A stretch of DNA of 64,000 bases, taken from positions 17,030,526 through 17,094,525 of the forward strand of contig OW388296.1 in assembly GCA_936450465.1 (NCBI GenBank). The letters are read 5' to 3'. The notes below the pieces were generated by a model, which saw only the letters and a list, made by a program, of their open reading frames with translations, did not search any database and was not told the DNA's origin. The stretch comes from Gibbula magus (lineage: Eukaryota; Mollusca; Gastropoda; Trochida; Trochidae). Below are positions 48,283-61,869 of this stretch, in pieces. The translations under genes and the position numbers were made by a program. Position 1 is the first letter of the stretch. Each line of letters starts with the position of its first letter.

Positions 48283-50083
48283 CTGCATTATTGTCAAAGT
48301 CAGTGATAATTGTATAATAAGGTCACCGTCACATAGCAGCTATACATATACACTATACCATACATAGTTGATTATTGTAATATACTGGTGTACATCATTA
48401 AGACATCCCCACCCAGTGTACTATCCAAGCGACAATAAAGGACAGATGTTTCACTGACAGTGGTACTGTGATGACTCCCTGCTGGGTAACAGTGGGTTCA
48501 AACACATAACTGCACAGCCCTGGGGTATGTCTCCTAATGTCTCACTCAGGAAATTGGGCTCTTTCCCTTTGATCCAGGTTACCAAGTCAATATCATTTGG
48601 AAAGTAGGTCCCACGGTCATTAAATTATTTAGAAAATTTACTCTACATGTTTTTGTATCTTGGACAAATGACCATGTTCATATTGTAATAGTTTTACTGT
48701 GATTTCGTGAAGACTATTTATGTTGAGTTAATTAATACTTTCATTTGTGATGTTCTCTGAGTGAGCAAAAGGATTTATTTTCAAATCAGGTGTTCCCCAA
48801 ATACTATTTGTATATTCAAAAAAATGTTAAAAAACATGTTGATGGTCTGCATAGATGTTAAAAACAATCAAATTACTTTAATGTGAATGCCCTTCTCTTA
48901 ACTCCCTAACCTACAATGGGGTAATGCTTTCAAATCCAACCCCCTTTCCCCTCCCTGAACCTTTAGAGTCTGGGGCACTCCAAAAGTCCTTCTCAGGACC
49001 CCACAAGATAGAGATACCCTCATATCTGACCCCTTCCCTTCCCTCTGCTCCCCTCTGCTCTCGGGCGCTAATCCATCCAGGAGTCCATAGCTTCACTGTG
49101 AGTACATCACACCTCTAGGAATCCAATGTCACCATCACCTCCCAACTTCTATACAAGCTAACACTGTGTCTCCAAAATCTCCTCCATCATTATTTCCAAC
49201 CTCTCTCAATATTCAAGACCATTGTACAAAAAGCAAGTCTGTTACATTTTAGCAAGTCTAGAAACCATAATAGAAAGTGGTTATTTAATTTTTTCCAATT
49301 GGAAATTTTGTCTGAATGTTTCATTTCAAGTTAGTCAGCCTCTCTTGGTGTTGTCCATGAATCAAAGTTTCTGTCAGGATTGAGCTCTAACTCAATTCTC
49401 CTTTGTTTCTGTCTCTGTCCTATGTCCAGGAATCTGGTGATGACCTCACACCTTTGCATTTATTGATTGAGCTAATGGCGGACATTTCTCATTTGTCTGT
49501 CTCAAAGCTCCTGTGACACATGATAGGCATGTGAAAAGCAAGTCTACACTTCAGCTATCAATGCTTCTGAAATAAATTTCTCTGAGTAGATTTGATAATC
49601 AAAATCATAGAAATACTTGTTAAGTTGAAGTAAGACTGGTCTAAAGACCAATGGTACTGCAGAGACTAAGGTCTCATCTCCCCATCCTTCCATGTCCAGA
49701 TGTCCAGTCTCTTGTGGTCACACCTCTAAATTCCCCATCTTCACACCAGATACCCAGAATTTCTCAAGTTGACTACATACCAGTACTAAATTTCACATTC
49801 ACCCTCCTTATTGACTGTCACTCAGACCAGCATGGCTTGTCCAGACACCTCAATTAAAGTTTAAAATTATCCTTTTTCTGGACGTTAACCGCCGGCACTG
49901 TCCTGCATTATATTGTTAATCCATTCTCATCTCCATGCACATGTAGTTTGTATATACAAGGGGCCTACCAAAGAAAAGTTGTGAAGTATGATATTTAGGT
50001 TGCTATTTCCGAGATTAAAGGAGGTTTCCCCAAATTTTTCTGTTCAATAGAAACAGTTTCTTGGGTAGGCCTGTATAAAGTGG

Positions 50084-50254
50084 AGTAGACCATGGATATA
50101 ACAAACTCCAAGGGACAAAATAATTCAGTTCGCTATATCCGCTGTTCGCTATTCGCATTTGGCATACTATATAGGGCTTTTGATGGGTCTTAAATTTGTT
50201 TTCGCTATATCCGTTTGTTCACTATATCCGTGTTTGCTATATCCATGTTCTACT
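50084..50254. mobile_element. MITE with GCTATATCC words
   Basis: Left end AGTAGACCATGGATATAACA and right end TGCTATATCCATGTTCTACT are inverted repeats over about 25 bp. Inside, CGCTATATCCG-type words recur (50132, 50203, 50221, 50235). No clear target duplication was seen. Confidence 0.7.
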
Positions 50255-51710
50255 GTATTTCAAGTTATGCAACATGCTGAAGGAAGAAATTGTTTTCCCT
50301 CTTTAGTTTATGGCAGGTTAATACTTTCCCCTGTTGTCCACTGTCCAGATGTCCAGATATTTACACCTCTATCCTTAAATCCTCAAACTCAAAGCAATCT
50401 CCCTGTCCCCAACTATGACCCAGTGAATGCCACCTCTCAACCTCTCCCTCCCTTTCATTCCACTCTCTTGACCACACCATCCAAAGATCCAGTGCATGGC
50501 ATGTCCAGGTGTCCAGATCTCCTAGTGATGACCAATGACCCACACAGTCTGAAAGTGTTGACTTCTTGACCGGATGCATCAATTACTTTGATCTCCTGGT
50601 TACAAATTTAACCCTCTCACTGCGGCAGGCCAGTTAGGTCACTGACAGGGTTGTATTTCCAGATAATCCTGTAATGATCGCTTTAATATGCATTGATATG
50701 GCTATTTGATATGGAAGCTACACATTTTCTGAATATTTGTTTTTGTCAAATATTTTTTCTCTAGCTTGAAATTTGTCAACTTTTAACATGGTAATATTGA
50801 GCATGTTATAATGTATGGAATGTGGTAATAAGCAATATCAAAAACAATCATTGAATAGACTTGGTCACCTCAATATACTACTAAAAATAAATAACATGAA
50901 ATATTTAATGTGCAAATATATCTATTTCATACTCAAATACTCATACTCCATGTGTATCAGAGATAATGTTTTGCAGGGCACATTCCCATGCCAGTATGGC
51001 CAGTGCTTTGTCAGAACCTTATGCACTAACACTGTACAAGTAGCCACGGACTGTGTACCTGGCTTTGTGTATTCCTGTCCAGTTGACACTTCATCAACTT
51101 TGTACTCATGGATTATCAGAGGCTTGACACGACCACATCAAAGCCTCTTTCTGTCCCCTTCATGTTAATATTGCCCTGCAAAAGTCCATATCGTCCCACA
51201 AAGGATGATATGGTAACCGTGGAAACCACACTTGACCAAAAGCATCCGTTCTCAAGCAGGAAGTATTGTCAACCTGTTGCATTTGACAAATTAATTGCCA
51301 TCTGCCATTGTGTCATAAATTGTTAATATTGGTCAACACTTTATTTGGATTTAGAGGAGGAACTGTGTTCTTTATTCAAATCTGATCAAAGTATGAGTTT
51401 ATGCTTTATCTACCAGAGGTTTAGACTTTTACCTCCAGAGACTGCAATGATGAGGTCAAACCAAGGATAGGAAAATGATTTAGGGAGACAGAGACCACAG
51501 AAGTTTATAACTGGACTTGCTTCACTATTTAAATTTTTAATCCTTACCCTAACTCTCGATTCATGAGTCGGTCAATGAAATATTACATACTATTACCCAG
51601 ATTTAATCCAGTACAACCTCCTTTAATCTCAACTTAGCATTGGTTTATTCTTTCAGTTTGCAACAAGGTATTAGTCCATCCATTGAACCGGAAAGAATGA
51701 CTCCTTTTGC

Positions 51711-51950
51711 AACATTTGTTGACATTTCCACTTCACACCTCTCCTAATGCTGAAGTTGGTATGGGTTAGTCTAAATTTGCAACATTACACACTACTGTTA
51801 ATGACATTTCCACTATACCAGCCCTAATCCTGAAATTCAGTAAGTCTAAATTCACAACATTACACACTGCTGTTGACATTTCCATTAAACCACTATATCC
51901 ACTCCTAACCCTGAGTGAGTATATTGCAACACTACACACTACAATTGAAG
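51711..51950. repeat. Degenerate tandem repeat, units of about 75 bp
   Basis: GCAACATTACACACTACTGT and relatives (ACAACATTACACACTGCTGT, GCAACACTACACACTACAAT) recur about 70-75 bp apart. Each is followed by GACATTTCCA and CTAATCCTGA-type words. Confidence 0.75.
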
Positions 51951-52460
51951 GTAAATCCAGTGAACCTCCCACATCCAAGTCTGAAGGAGAGGGCGGGGGT
52001 CAACCTGTTACTTCCATGCATGTTGCTATTGAGGGGAAGAAGCATCCATTGATGTGAGTGAGGGAGCCAACAATCGGCCCTGAAATGAGCCCTTTGGACC
52101 CTTTCAGTGGAGTCCAAGGTACACACGGCTTTGTTTAGTTGCCAGGGCGAGTGAGGCGTTAAAAGAGGGGAGGCCATGTCTCTTTTGTCCAATTCGTCCT
52201 CAGCGGCCATTTGTATTTGTTCGACCAGCGCGGTCGGACTGATGACAGGAGATGGTCACGGTGTTCTATTAGCCGAACACGTTGCTTGTTGGAGTCTGTA
52301 ACGCTCTTACCTAATGCTCTGTTTACGTGGGCACCCAAACTGTCCCAGGTCGAGATTTATGGACCAACCGTGTCAACTGTCACGCCAGCGTATTGACACT
52401 TCCAGTTTCGAGATGTTTGGTTCAGTGTGGGTGTCGGGTTTCTGCAGCTATGGACTTTGT
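51950..52460. other. GC-rich island in the CELSR intron
   Basis: Markedly richer in G+C and CpG than the surrounding intron, with CAGCGGCCATTTG (YY1-like) at about 52201. The inverted words TTTGGACC and GGTCCAAA-like lie near 52092-52120. It might be an intronic enhancer or an alternative promoter. No coding frame was recognised. Confidence 0.3.
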
Positions 52461-53586
52461 TTGTGCTTGTTTGTTGTGCAAACTATTAAAGAGTTGACAT
52501 TTTAATGTAATTATACTGAGAATGGGGCCAATCAATGCCAAGCCAAGATGGTTGAAAGTTGTATGGAGATTAAGTGGAGACTTTATGATGTGTGAATATA
52601 GGAAAATGTTTTATTCTAGATTTATAGATTTTTTGTTTAAAGGTTCAACTTCATAAGAGTGAGTTATGATGTGAATTTGGCTCTCTGAGACATTTGCATT
52701 GGTGTTTTTGTTGATAATTATCTGGTAATTGGCTTGTTATGCAATGTTAATCAGCGTTGAATATTGTGTACCATGTAATCATGGTGTGTGTGTAAATCTT
52801 TAATCATCGATCAATCAATTGTTTGTCAGATCTTAATTAGGAGACTAATTAATGAGGTATGCATTACTGTCGCTAATAGGGCACTTGACAACTATGTAAT
52901 TGTCCTTTATTATTAACTATGGTAGTTTACTCTCTGTAATAACTACTAACTAAGGCATGTTCTGTTCTTAAAAAAAACAGGTTAACACTTTATGAAATAC
53001 ATATACCCTATACTCAAATTGATATTCCTCCAAAATGGTAATATGTTTGAAATATCAGTATTAAATTATTTTTACCATTTTGTGCAATGAATACTTCATA
53101 TTTGCCAACTTATGATTTTTCTCACTGCAGTAAAAGCCAGCATGTTCCTTAGTGTAGTGCTCTAGTGTGCCTCTGTTCAGTACAGTGACTGATGTCATTA
53201 CTATAATTAATTGGATTGTTTGATCAACTAACTGCTTTCAAGTGGCTACCGATGGCGTAGTTGCTGAAGTGTTTCATGCAAATTCATCCACTTTACCAAG
53301 CTGATATCTCTTTGTTGTTGTTTCTTGTTTTTCTTCTTCAAAAGTAACACATTTTTTCTTTTATTGAAATGTGAAACGTTTTCTCATCTTTCTGAGAACA
53401 AAGATGTCTGAAAAGTATTCAATAGCCGGCATTGGTTGAGTGAATTCTTCATTATGCAGATTAATTAATCTAGTGATGAGACAGTTGTTTATAAACGCGT
53501 CATATACACGTCACTTTATGTAGTCGCCAGTGATGTTATAATCGTGTCGCAAACGAAGCCATTGTGATAAAACTCTTTGAATATAA

Positions 53587-53601
53587 AGGTCATCGTGACC
53601 T
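53587..53601. promoter_or_regulatory. Perfect estrogen response element palindrome
   Basis: AGGTCA-TCG-TGACCT, exactly the inverted repeat with 3-bp spacing bound by estrogen-receptor-type nuclear receptors. It sits in the CELSR intron about 10.4 kb after the donor. Use in vivo is unknown. Confidence 0.45.
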
Positions 53602-54513
53602 GTTTGGTTTTAATTAAAGTAATCTGATGGGCGTGAACTGCTTCTTACAATGATAATCACATCAAGAACTTCAAAAAATAAGTTGAGATTGAGGTCATAT
53701 TTAGGAAGTGCATAATCTAGGAATTAGGTCATACACCGAATAACCTTGATAATTGTGAAAATATGAAATCATTTGGAGAATGTATTGAAGAGTAAGATGT
53801 AAAAAAATTATTCATTTTAAGTCAAAACATAATTCTGATGCGTAGATGAGATATGGTTTGAGGTTCCTTTATGAATAGCATGTCAACTTTCTAATAATTT
53901 TGTTTTCAATCGGTTGTTAGGAAAACTGAAAATGCTCGAGGATACACTACTAAATATGATATGAAAGTTGTGGAATATCTGATACAATCACATTTATGTA
54001 AATGCCAAAGAAATCTATAAATCTTGAAAAAATGGCATCCATGAAGACTTATTATACAAACATACATCATTTCCATTCACGTGATGACATGGCTTGAGCA
54101 ATTTCATACGTCCCGTAAAATTTGTTTGACAATCTGCGGAGATCAAGTATGATATATCTATCTAGGTTGGGAGCCCAGGAATGATCTATCTATCTATCCA
54201 GTCGTCAATCGACCAATCAGCTTACAGCCTGCAAGTGCTGATTGATCTGAATTCCGTCCTCACCCAACTTTGTTCACAGTGCATGCTGGGACCTAATCCA
54301 GGTTTAGTTGGGGAAGACATGCTCTCACTGTTAGGACGGGCTCAGTCTCGGAGGCACTGGCTAAAGTAGTCATACTCTCAGACTCTGAAAAAAACAAAAT
54401 ATTCTGAAAATATCCCTGTTTTATTAAATATTTAAAAGAAGACAAATGAGAAATGGCATGTTAACAGAAGGCTCTTTTTTAAAAAAATGTTCAATATTTT
54501 TTTCAGTCATTAA

Positions 54514-54650
54514 GGTGCTGTAGCACGTTTTTTTGCATATTATGTTTTCTCAAATTTGCCATTTAAGTTAATACAATATATTGGAACGTTAATGGATAAA
54601 ACATCTCATTATACGAGCCGATAAGCCTTAAAGCTGTACATGTAGACTCC
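54514..54650. mobile_element. TTAA MITE, long class, truncated copy E
   Basis: TTAA (54510-54513) then GGTGCTGTAGCACGTTTTTT, TGCATATTATGTTTTCTCAA, AATACAATATATTGGAACGT and ACGAGCCGATAAGCC. This matches the left end of the copy at 32838. No right terminus was found. Confidence 0.65.
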
Positions 54651-57600
54651 CATCTAGTCTCTGGAATGGAACTTTCAGAAAAGTCTACAAATAGTTCTCC
54701 TTAGCCATTGGGGATTATAAATTGTAGTTTTGGTCACTCTATGACTCTAAATAAGGGCCACAGGGCCACAATCTAAAAACCTAATTTCATCTTCATTGTA
54801 CCTTAGTGACAATTGTTTGTTGTTCTTTGTTCCTATCCTGTTTGTTTAAAGACTAAGTGTTAGTATTGAAACATACCGGCACTTGTTGGTTTGGCTCCCT
54901 CTCAAGTTGGCAGTCTCTACTCCGGATCTAGACAGGAAGTTAAACTTCTCAACCTCCTGGGTTTTGAAAGTATGTTGAGAAACTTCTTAATCCCCCGAGT
55001 CACCTTCCGGGTAAGAAAGTAAATATAGGAACGTTAAACATTTAAAAAGGTTTATGAGAAAAATGTTAGGCTCTGTTCTCTGAAATCTCTGAAGAGCATT
55101 TAAAAATGTACTATATAAGAAAAGTAAGATATCTTGATAACTCTTTTTAAGTGAAAAACATGACATTTTGAATTATTAACTTCCTGATTCAAGAGAATGC
55201 TTTCTGCTTTGTCATTCACCTGTTGAAGTCTTAAGCATATACTCCTAAATGTCTTGATTTTCAATGAAGAAATTATTTTCACAGTTCTTGTTAAAGCCAT
55301 AACCTTCAGGCATGCCCTAAATTTTGAATTTCGTAATGTTGCTAAAAAGGTTGTTGTTTTTCTGTTGATGTTTTAGGTGGGTTTTATTGTTGTCAAAATC
55401 TGAATTTAAACCGCTCTACTGGAACTATCAGAACAGAGTGATTGATGAAAATGGTCACATTTGTCTAATATGCAATACTTCATAGTTGATGGTGAATGTT
55501 GAAGTGGTTGCATGTTATTGAAGAATATCTTTTCATGTAAAATTGGAAATTTTTACAAAAAAAGTTCAACATGGCTGAAGTGATGAAATTGTTTTCGGCG
55601 TATGACTTATTTAAACATTTTCTTGTCTAGGAATGTTCATAATAATATCAATGACTGCCCCATATCTGATCATCTGCAAATATTTCACTTAACGCTTATC
55701 AAAATGTTTAAATCCGACTTGCAGTAAGATCAATATGCTTCTGTAATTCCGAAGGCCTTCACACGATGGTGAAATCCCTCGTGCAAGGGTTTAGACGTTG
55801 TCAGGCCCCGCAAATCCAAGGTATTACACTGCATGAGCTGGGACCTGGATAGAAGGGAGCACTTGAGAGATATTTGATTGATTTTTTCCTGTCTATTTAT
55901 CTCCAGCTGGTAAGCTTATTTCCACATGGGACTTTTCCATGTTCCTTGTCCTTTCAGAGAGTCTAGACTTGCACGTAGGCTCCTATGTAACTTATATTTG
56001 TTTTGGGTTTATTTACATAGATCCCCTATGTTTGGTGTCCCAGACATTAATCTGAGAATTTATTTATTTATATTTTTTTTAATACACAACTCAATTCTCA
56101 TTATTTTGTAGAATTGTGTTTTCAGATATTAGACTTGCTCAGTGAATCATTGACCTGGTTTTCATATATTCTTGTCGTCTAAGATGTCCATTGTGCCTGG
56201 AGAGATAATCTTCAACTTTGACTCCTGGAGAAGTTGTTTTAGGTCTCAGAATCCTTGATATCAAAGCATGCTTGCTGATTATCTACATGAGTGAAAATTT
56301 AGAGTTCCTCTTTAGCTGCTTTCTACATTAATCTATTTCCAATTTGTCACGTTCGTACACTATTGAACACCACAACCCTGCTGTTAACACATATAAATCA
56401 TGTGATCATTTTTGTGAAATTTTGAAAATAGTTTCCGTAATTATTTTTCAGGAGAATAATCATTTTCAAGATATCCTCCACTCTTTATTATCCCGAGGGA
56501 AATTTACTTTACATCTAAGACAAGTGTAGACAAACTCTTAACTAAATGGATGAATATATCTGTTGCTTATATGACATGAGTAGAATAAACCCTATGATAT
56601 GAATCAATTTGATAACACCGAAAAACTTGTCAATTTTGACATCTGTATTACAAGCAAATTATTATCAAATGTCTGTTAAGTGTCAGGGGGCCTTGCAGAA
56701 AGAGTTCATTTCGTGTACAAAAATGACATTATTATGATAATATATAAATGTAAAAAAAACATAAGATCCACCAAAAAGAGCTGAAGCAAGATTGCTTATG
56801 TTGATAGGGCCAACAAATTGTGATGCTTTCTTTTTTTTCTGACAACAAGGCTGTTGGTAAAAGGATGTTTTATGTTCGTAAGCTATCACCAAAAAACTGT
56901 TTCCCAACTCAACATGCCTCTGTAAATGTTTATGTCTTGTGACCAGATAAGGCTTTGTAGAATGCTTTCTATACTTCATGCCTGCTGTACTTATCTCCAA
57001 TCATGTAAATACATACGTTTGTGATGTTTCGTTCTTGAGGGGGTTTGCTTTGGTTATCGTGTAAATATTTTGGGATTTTCTTCATAAATTGAAAATGATA
57101 GGCTGCAGTTATCTAAATTCATAAATTCTTGTTTTCATTGATTCTATTTTTGAATATCTTCAAAGTGTCTCTAACAGCCATTATCCTGCTTTTAGTGATA
57201 GGTAAGGTTTTATCATGAACAGACTGTGCCTATAATGAAAACCTGGTAACTCTCAACCTGTGTGGGATTAGTAACAAGTACCTGTTTTATTGTCACTGTT
57301 TCAGAGATTTTGAACATGAAAGTTTTCTGTGAATTGGGAGTGGGGGGAAAAGATTGTAAATGGCAGTATTATTTTATTGTTATGAGATACAGCAGTTATA
57401 CATTGACTTGTATGAATTACTTATATAAACCTATCTTATATATTATCACTTATTCTACCATCTGGCTTCCTGTATGCATTGTGTACTGTAGCAACATCCA
57501 ATTACCGTGTACATCAACCTCATTGCCTGTGTAACCTATCATATCCCTAAACACATCAATCTATTCAATTGTACAAACTTGTTCTCCATTTATGTACCGG

Positions 57601-57654
57601 TATGTGTATTCATCTTGTAATCATGTCCAGTATCATTTGCTTGATATACAGTGT

Positions 57655-57740
57655 TATAATCTACACAGAAACGGCTCACTCCTGCAATAAAGAAGTTGTA
57701 TATCCAAAGAACTTCTTCTCCTTCATCAAAGCAACTACTA
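57655..57740 (+). mobile_element. Penelope tail relic with partial hammerhead 3' half
   Basis: CAGAAACGGCTCACTCC then AATAAAGAAGTTGTATATCC and AAAGAACTTC parallels GAAACGTC...TTAAAGAAGTTGTTATCC at 27774-27830. The CTGATGA half is not recognisable. Confidence 0.5.
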
Positions 57741-58918
57741 AATGCCATTGAAAGAAATAAAAAAAATAATTAAATAAAAAGAAATGTAAATGTCCCTGAA
57801 CGATATAAGTAAAGAAGCAAATAATACGTTTGTAACTAATCGTGTCTGAGGATGAGAAGGAAGATGGTTCAAAAACAGTTATCTTTCCGCTTGGCGAGTT
57901 TCTCTCATCCAGGTGTTAAATCGTTACAGGTATGCAATGTCTGTTTGCACCTGCTCTGGGCCGCATCAAGACTGCACGATACATTGCTACTTACACCTCG
58001 TCGCTACCTACTGCTCGTTGCAACTGCTCATCACTGCAGGCGTTCACTTCAAAGAGAGCCTGTCTATAGACTGTAATACCTTGCTGTGAAAAAATCTTTG
58101 ATATAAAAATTTTCTCGTACTCAATTTGTATTTAATGGGAAAGAAAAGTTAGATCGTATTTTATTGTGCAGATGGCACTCATTTTTTTATGTAAATGTTG
58201 ATAAAATCTTCAGTATTCAATCATGAATTTCTATAGGGTGTTTTTGGTTGAAAATGGGATTTAAAATTCTTGGGCTGAGTTTGAAATGCAAGACAGTTTA
58301 CACTCAACATTCTAAAATTCTGTGACCTTAAATCAGTTTAGCAATTCATGACATTACTATTGACAAAAATACAGTCTCATAAAAGCTTTGATAAAACTTT
58401 AGTTTTTTTAGCATAGAATTTGCAACTTGATTTTGTGAAGAATGAGATAGCAAGACTCATTTGAATCAAGAGTTCGGTAATACAACATTAATTACAAAGA
58501 CAACTTCAAAGTTTCATTGGATGATGAAGATTTTTATGGCAATTTTAATTTGCACTTGTTACACCCATTAAATTTATGTGACAAGCTCTCTTCAACTTAT
58601 TCCATTATTGCCATAGCTCGCTTATCTATAATTGACAAACATCAACATAATGACATTCAGCGCAAAATTGTTATTATTTGCGACAGTGCACATACCAACG
58701 CTTCAAAAGTGTTTTTACGAGCCATAAGCAATGCATCTTCATTTCACGGTTGCTGTCGTGAAGGGTAGTATTTGGAGATAATAACTTCTCCCTGGAATTA
58801 GAGTGATGTTAGTGATGCAGTGATGTGTCAGTGTGACTAATGAGCGCTCCCCATAGGTTGCGACCCCATCTTTGTTCTAGATGCGACAGTTATCACTAAA
58901 CTCTTGCCGAGGGTGACG

Positions 58919-58942
58919 ACATGTCAATCAATTTTGACATGT
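58919..58942. repeat. Short inverted repeat
   Basis: ACATGTCAA-(6 bp)-TTGACATGT, a perfect 9-bp stem in the intron. Could be a paired factor site or chance. Confidence 0.5.
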
Positions 58943-61869
58943 GTCTTATAAACAATAACTTTATTAGTATTTTCAGTAGCATTAGGAGAATTAGGTCAAG
59001 TGCAGATTAAGTCTTAGGTATTCAAATATGAGGAAATATTATTTGAAACTAGATGCATGGGTATTTGAACTGTCAACATTCGTAATGATATTCATTTGGT
59101 AGAAATTTGCGGATAAGGTGGGAATAAACTTTAAAAATAGGAATGCTTGTTCTGCAAATATTAATTTGGATGTATAAGTTCTAAAAATTCTTTTGTTATG
59201 TTCAAAGAAAAGTTATGACTCATGAAATAGATTCTTCAGCCTAAACTGTCTCAATTCTCTTTCAAATTGTTCAAATGTCATATTCAAATATTTATAGCCT
59301 AACTGTAACTTCTCAGATATTCAAGAAAGACAACCCTTGTCTTTATTGTAACATCCTAAACAACACTCAAATCTCAAGCATCCTTTCATTGAGATGAATA
59401 TGAAATTTAGATATTATCAAGCTTTTGTCCAAAGAATCCAAAAGGAAATGTTGAATTTGTCGTCATAAAGAAGAGGTTGTGTATTATTCATGCGACACTA
59501 TTGTGATCTAATGGTTCTGTTACAAAGGTTTATGCTCACCTGTCGAAGGCCATTATGATAACACAGTCATGTGCATCTGGCAAGTTGGTAAAGACGTCGC
59601 TTTGGAAAAGGGTCGCTGAGTTTTGGCAATGAGTACTAAGCGTTGGGTAAAACAGACATCTGCAAGTCTCGCTGTTGGAGTAGTTTGTCTGAAATGTGTT
59701 TGAAATATGTACATAATTGATGGCTGTGATACCTAAGGTGTTAGACTAACAGTAAACGGACATCTGTCCTGTGCATTACGCTGAACTAAGTTGTTGGTTA
59801 TGTCATAGTAATACTAAACATCATGACATTTTATAAAGCACTTCTTTAACATAATGCCTTCTCGTGCAAGTTACGTTGTAGAAATGAATCATTACTGATT
59901 TAAAGCAGATTCAAAGAAAAACTGTTAGATAGAATTTTAAAATGAATCTTAAATATGTATGTTAAAAATTAAAAAAATTCTTTCCAATACAGAATTTAGA
60001 TGTCATTTGTCACTTGTAAGAATATGCTAAAAGTATGAGCTCTATCGGGAATATCTATTTAATTTTTGTGCATTATGTGAAATGCATTATTTATTTATGC
60101 ATTATTGTGTAAACAGGAATATTGAGAAAAAAATCACAAAAATGTCGCTAAAGAACCCTCTCTTTAAAGATGGCTTATTTCCCTTGAAGCATGCTTGAAG
60201 TTGAACCCAAACCCTCGTCTGATGTCGTACCCCGAACTGGAAGATCTGTACACAATGCAGCTTCATCCCTGTCTGTAAACACAGACTCCTGCACACACTG
60301 TACAAAAATAGGACGTGAATATTTATCGGTAAAAAACGTATTTCATGTTTTGAAAGTCAAGAAATGTAGTACATTGGTAAGGGGAATCTTTAATGAGATT
60401 CGCTCAAAGTCAAGTCAATATTTGAACGATGTTCACGACTCGCTGGCAAGATCTGGATGTCAAATTCTGTGTTAATTTGAACTCCATAGATCACTTGGTA
60501 AATATGCATTTAAAAACATGTTAAGAGCCATGGTCGTCATGTGGACTCGTGGCTTTGTAAACGGGAAAATGAAAGGCAGGTTTAAATTTATACTTAGTTG
60601 TGCTTGAAAATGAAATTGATACATGTATTTATATTTATGTTAATAGGTATAATAGGTGTGTTAAATATATAAAATTAAGGTTTTGTTTTTGGTGTATATA
60701 TATCTTTTGATATCTAAAATTATGGTCTTAAAATGATCTTTTGAAAGGAGTGAGTTTTCCTTATTCCCTCTTTATAAAATGCTGTACCTCATAATTTATG
60801 ATATGTCTGTTTAAGAAGTTGATCATCGATATGATCCTTGTCTTAACATCCTAGAAAAGAAATAGATTCCCATGTAATAACCTAGTACATACAAGTATAC
60901 AGTAAATCAATTTGGTATATTAAACGGTGTATTTGCACACTGTTTATGCATTACCAAAATCTGCGTACGTATCAGAAAATCATGTCCCTATCTACCACAG
61001 AGAAGCTTGAAGACCCACACAGATTTATCATCATGTATAGAATATCTTGCATTGCTCAGCATTAATCTCAAAGAGTTGATAATCCCCTAAATGTTTTATC
61101 CATCTTTGGGCCTGGATTAACCTGTATGCGCCAGGTAAGGTATAAATCTCTATTTACAAGGGTGGGATTATTATAGAATTGAACATGGTTATTATGGACA
61201 GTCTTGCTTTCTTTGTGTGTTTCTCTCTGATCTGTACGGTGGTTCCGTTTAAGCTGCTGTCAGGGATTGAAAGAATTTGGTTTATGACAGGCTATACAGA
61301 AAACTTACTCATTCTTTGAAATGTGGATTTGGTTTGAGACCTTCTTTGCCCATGGCATTGACCCTGTTAAAAATACATAGAATGTGACTTAAATATGTAA
61401 TTTTCTTCATAAATATATATATATATAATATGTATTGTGGCCTAAATTGTCATTTAAATTTGTTTTATGTTTCCACATGAACATATGGTTTTCATTAGTT
61501 TGTAAAAGAAATCCAGGTCAGAATCACTTTATTCTCTTCAACTGTAAACAGACAACAATTTTGGAAGCCATCTTGGAATTGCAAATATCCCGAGAAATTT
61601 TCAGATGGGAATTCAAGAGATTAGAATCTTCAGACATCAAAGGTTTGGAGTTAATTGGTAACTGTCCCCGTAATAATAGCCCCTCTTCAGAAAAACACCA
61701 AACAATGATCTGGCAATCTTTAAGTCACCCAGAGATTGTCCTCTAGATTAAACTTTAGAAATTGTTTTCTATTGAGCTTATCAGTAGCCCCTGTTTGCAT
61801 TCTATTCAGCCTATCACTGGACCTTGTCCACACTTGCATGAGTGACCAGCCAAAGATGATGGTCAGACC

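Noticed and set aside
48024..48317. His-Ile/Tyr-Val repeat frames on both strands
   Set aside because: Product of the (CATATA)n microsatellite.
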